From Alphaproteobacteria bacterium (lineage in GTDB: Bacteria; Pseudomonadota; Alphaproteobacteria; UBA6615), in the NCBI GenBank assembly GCA_039980135.1, contig JBDXCV010000003.1:372001-436000 (forward strand): a stretch of DNA of 64,000 bases. The letters run 5' to 3'. This document shows positions 62,573-64,000 of this stretch, piece after piece. Numbering within the stretch: position 1 is the stretch's first letter; the number at the start of each line of letters is the position of its first letter. The position numbers and the translations under genes are program-made. A model generated the notes under the pieces. It was not told the origin of the DNA. It was given only the letters and a program-made list of their open reading frames with translations, and searched no databases.

Positions 62573-63928
62573 TCAGGCGCGTTGCGAACCGCGTCCGAAT
62601 TCGGGATAGGCCTCGAGACCGAGTTCGGCCGAATCGAGCCCCAGATCTTCTTCTTCATCGCTGGCCCGGATGCCCATGGTGTATTTGAGGGCGAGCCAGA
62701 CGATCGAGCTCGTCACCACGACGAACACGCCGATGGCGAGGATGCCGACGATCTGCACGAACAGGTCACCGCCGCCGAAGATGCCCACGGCGAGCGTGCC
62801 CCAAATGCCGGCCACCAGATGGGCCGAGATCGCGCCGACAACGTCGTCGATCTTCATCTTGTCGAGCAGCGGGATCGCGATCACCACAAGCACACCACCA
62901 ATGGCGCCGACGATGATCGACATCAGGTGGTTGGTCAGGTCAGGTCCGGCCGTGATGGACACGAGACCGGCGATCGCGCCGTTGAGCGCCATCGTGAGAT
63001 CGACCTTCTTGTACATGATCTGGGTCATGAGCATCGCGGCCACCACACCGCCCGCGGCAGCGAGATTGGTGTTGGTGAAGACGATGGCCATCCAGGTCGC
63101 GTCCGCAGCAGAGCCCAGCGCCAGCTGAGAACCGCCGTTGAAGCCGAACCAGCCGAGCCAGAGGATGAACGTGCCCAGAGTTGCCAACGGCAGATTTGCG
63201 CCCGGAATCGGGTTTATCTGGCCGTTCGGGCCGTATTTGCCCCGACGCGCGCCGAGGATGATGGCACCGGTCAGTGCGGCCCAGCCGCCCACGGAATGGA
63301 CGATGGTGGAACCCGCGAAGTCCGAGAAGCCCATCTCCGACAACCAGCCGCCGCCCCAGGTCCAGGAGCCCTGGATCGGGTAGATGATCGCGGTCAGCAC
63401 GACGACGAAGATCAGGAACGGCCACAGCTTGATGCGCTCGGCCACGGTGCCCGAGACGATCGAGGCCGCGGTGGCGACGAAGACCATCTGGAAGAACCAG
63501 TCCGAACCCACGGAGTAGCTGTTGTCCACGACAGCCGCGACCATGGCGTCGGTCGCTTCGTCGGCGCCGAGAAGCGCCAGTTCCGCGTCAGACGGGTTGT
63601 AGAGGAAGGAAATCGACCCCATGAAACTGCCGACATCGACATACATGAGATTGTAGCCGACGAGGTAGTAGAGGATGCCCGCGATCGAATAGAGGGCGAT
63701 GTTCTTGAGACAGATCGTGGCCGTGTTCTTGGAACGTACGAGGCCGGATTCCAGCATCGCGAAGCCCGCGGCCATCCACATGACCAGCGCGCCCGAAAAC
63801 AGGAACGAGAAGGTGTTGAATACATAGCCGGTCTCGGCCTCAACCGCCGCCATGGCCGGCGGGGCGGCCAGGAGCGCGGCGCATGCGGCGCCGATGCCGA
63901 CCGCTGTTTTGGTCGTTAAACGAAACAT
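62573..63928 (-). CDS. amtB: Ammonium transporter AmtB
   Basis: Trimeric inner-membrane ammonium channel of 451 residues. An N-terminal signal peptide (TAVGIGAACAALLAAPPAMA) precedes eleven predicted spans. The conserved blocks are FLFSGALVMWMAAGFAMLES near the first span, DFAGSTIVHSVGGWAALTGA with the pore histidine and LVAGIWGTLAVGIFGGGD with the second. AAAGGAG lies just before ATG 63928. It is co-transcribed with glnK, whose P-II protein blocks the channel under nitrogen sufficiency. A strong terminator follows. Confidence 0.97.
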   Translation of the reverse strand: MFRLTTKTAVGIGAACAALLAAPPAMAAVEAETGYVFNTFSFLFSGALVMWMAAGFAMLESGLVRSKNTATICLKNIALYSIAGILYYLVGYNLMYVDVGSFMGSISFLYNPSDAELALLGADEATDAMVAAVVDNSYSVGSDWFFQMVFVATAASIVSGTVAERIKLWPFLIFVVVLTAIIYPIQGSWTWGGGWLSEMGFSDFAGSTIVHSVGGWAALTGAIILGARRGKYGPNGQINPIPGANLPLATLGTFILWLGWFGFNGGSQLALGSAADATWMAIVFTNTNLAAAGGVVAAMLMTQIMYKKVDLTMALNGAIAGLVSITAGPDLTNHLMSIIVGAIGGVLVVIAIPLLDKMKIDDVVGAISAHLVAGIWGTLAVGIFGGGDLFVQIVGILAIGVFVVVTSSIVWLALKYTMGIRASDEEEDLGLDSAELGLEAYPEFGRGSQRA

Positions 63929-63948
63929 TGTCTTGATAACTCCTTTGC

Positions 63949-64000
63949 CTAGAGCGCTTCGGTGCCGGTTTCGCCGGTGCGAATCCGCATGGCGCTGAGC
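63949..64000 (-). CDS. glnK: P-II nitrogen regulatory protein GlnK, C-terminus only
   Basis: The last 16 residues (LSAMRIRTGETGTEAL) plus stop of a P-II protein, cut by the window edge. The RIRTGE motif is the diagnostic C-terminal ending of GlnK/GlnB. It ends 20 bp before amtB on the same strand, the standard glnK-amtB operon. The T-loop and tyrosine needed for uridylylation lie outside the window. Confidence 0.9.
   Translation of the reverse strand, partial: LSAMRIRTGETGTEAL

Noticed and set aside
62501-63919. 472-codon plus-strand open frame opposite amtB
   Set aside because: Antisense shadow that runs through the amtB terminator; amtB is certain.

Overview
This is GC-rich chromosomal DNA from a free-living alphaproteobacterium, most likely of the Rhodospirillales or a related marine or soil lineage. 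The placement rests on gene order (PPSR<>hemE-hemH-hemJ-rho ... mnmE-mnmG-rsmG-parA-parB ... holA-lptE-leuS), on alphaproteobacterial families such as DUF3576 and HemJ, and on a tripartite tricarboxylate transporter. I see no rRNA, tRNA, CRISPR array, prophage or insertion sequence. Nearly all genes look intact; only the two genes at the window edges are cut.

Layout. (1) 1-16 kb is an origin-proximal core: a cut PPSR gene, then a 0.44 kb intergenic candidate replication origin, haem genes, rho, a few housekeeping enzymes, mnmE, mnmG, rsmG and parAB. Two perfect 16-bp parS palindromes lie at 11417 and 13533. (2) 16-22 kb holds holA, lptE, leuS, a DUF3576 lipoprotein and a porin with a clear terminator. 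(3) 22-31 kb is mixed housekeeping and accessory: a TPR-sulfotransferase, a JmjC-like oxygenase, a YggS PLP protein, an L,D-transpeptidase-like protein, ribA, DUF427, an orphan OmpR-type regulator and an MFS carrier. (4) 31.8-35.4 kb is a tctC-A-B uptake operon with a cupin. (5) 35.8-38.2 kb has an MBL hydrolase and a membrane class III cyclase. (6) 38.2-45.6 kb is a six-gene operon made of a deacetylase, a PH-like membrane protein and a peptide-type ABC importer. (7) 45.7-55.1 kb is the most unusual part: a five-gene glycosyltransferase/phosphatase operon diverging from an operon that encodes a highly aberrant 892-residue ABC exporter-like protein, a single-domain cyclic-nucleotide-binding protein and a small methyltransferase. 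(8) 55-64 kb holds xth, an FAH-family hydrolase, a glutamine-amidotransferase-like hydrolase, lolA, ftsK, a dapC-like aminotransferase and glnK-amtB.

How the parts work together. The first 16 kb couples a probable origin to its own partition system: ParB would load at the two parS sites 11-13 kb from the origin and ParA would move them. Leading-strand gene orientation diverges from the origin gap, as expected. The 45.7-55.1 kb block reads as a cell-envelope glycan synthesis and transport locus with a nucleotide-responsive component. Its ABC protein has three copies of a segment normally present once per nucleotide-binding domain, together with altered Walker A, Walker B and H-loop residues. 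It is my best candidate for an undescribed system. Dispersed paired palindromes (REPIN-like) sit in several gaps and show non-coding mobile repeats in this genome.
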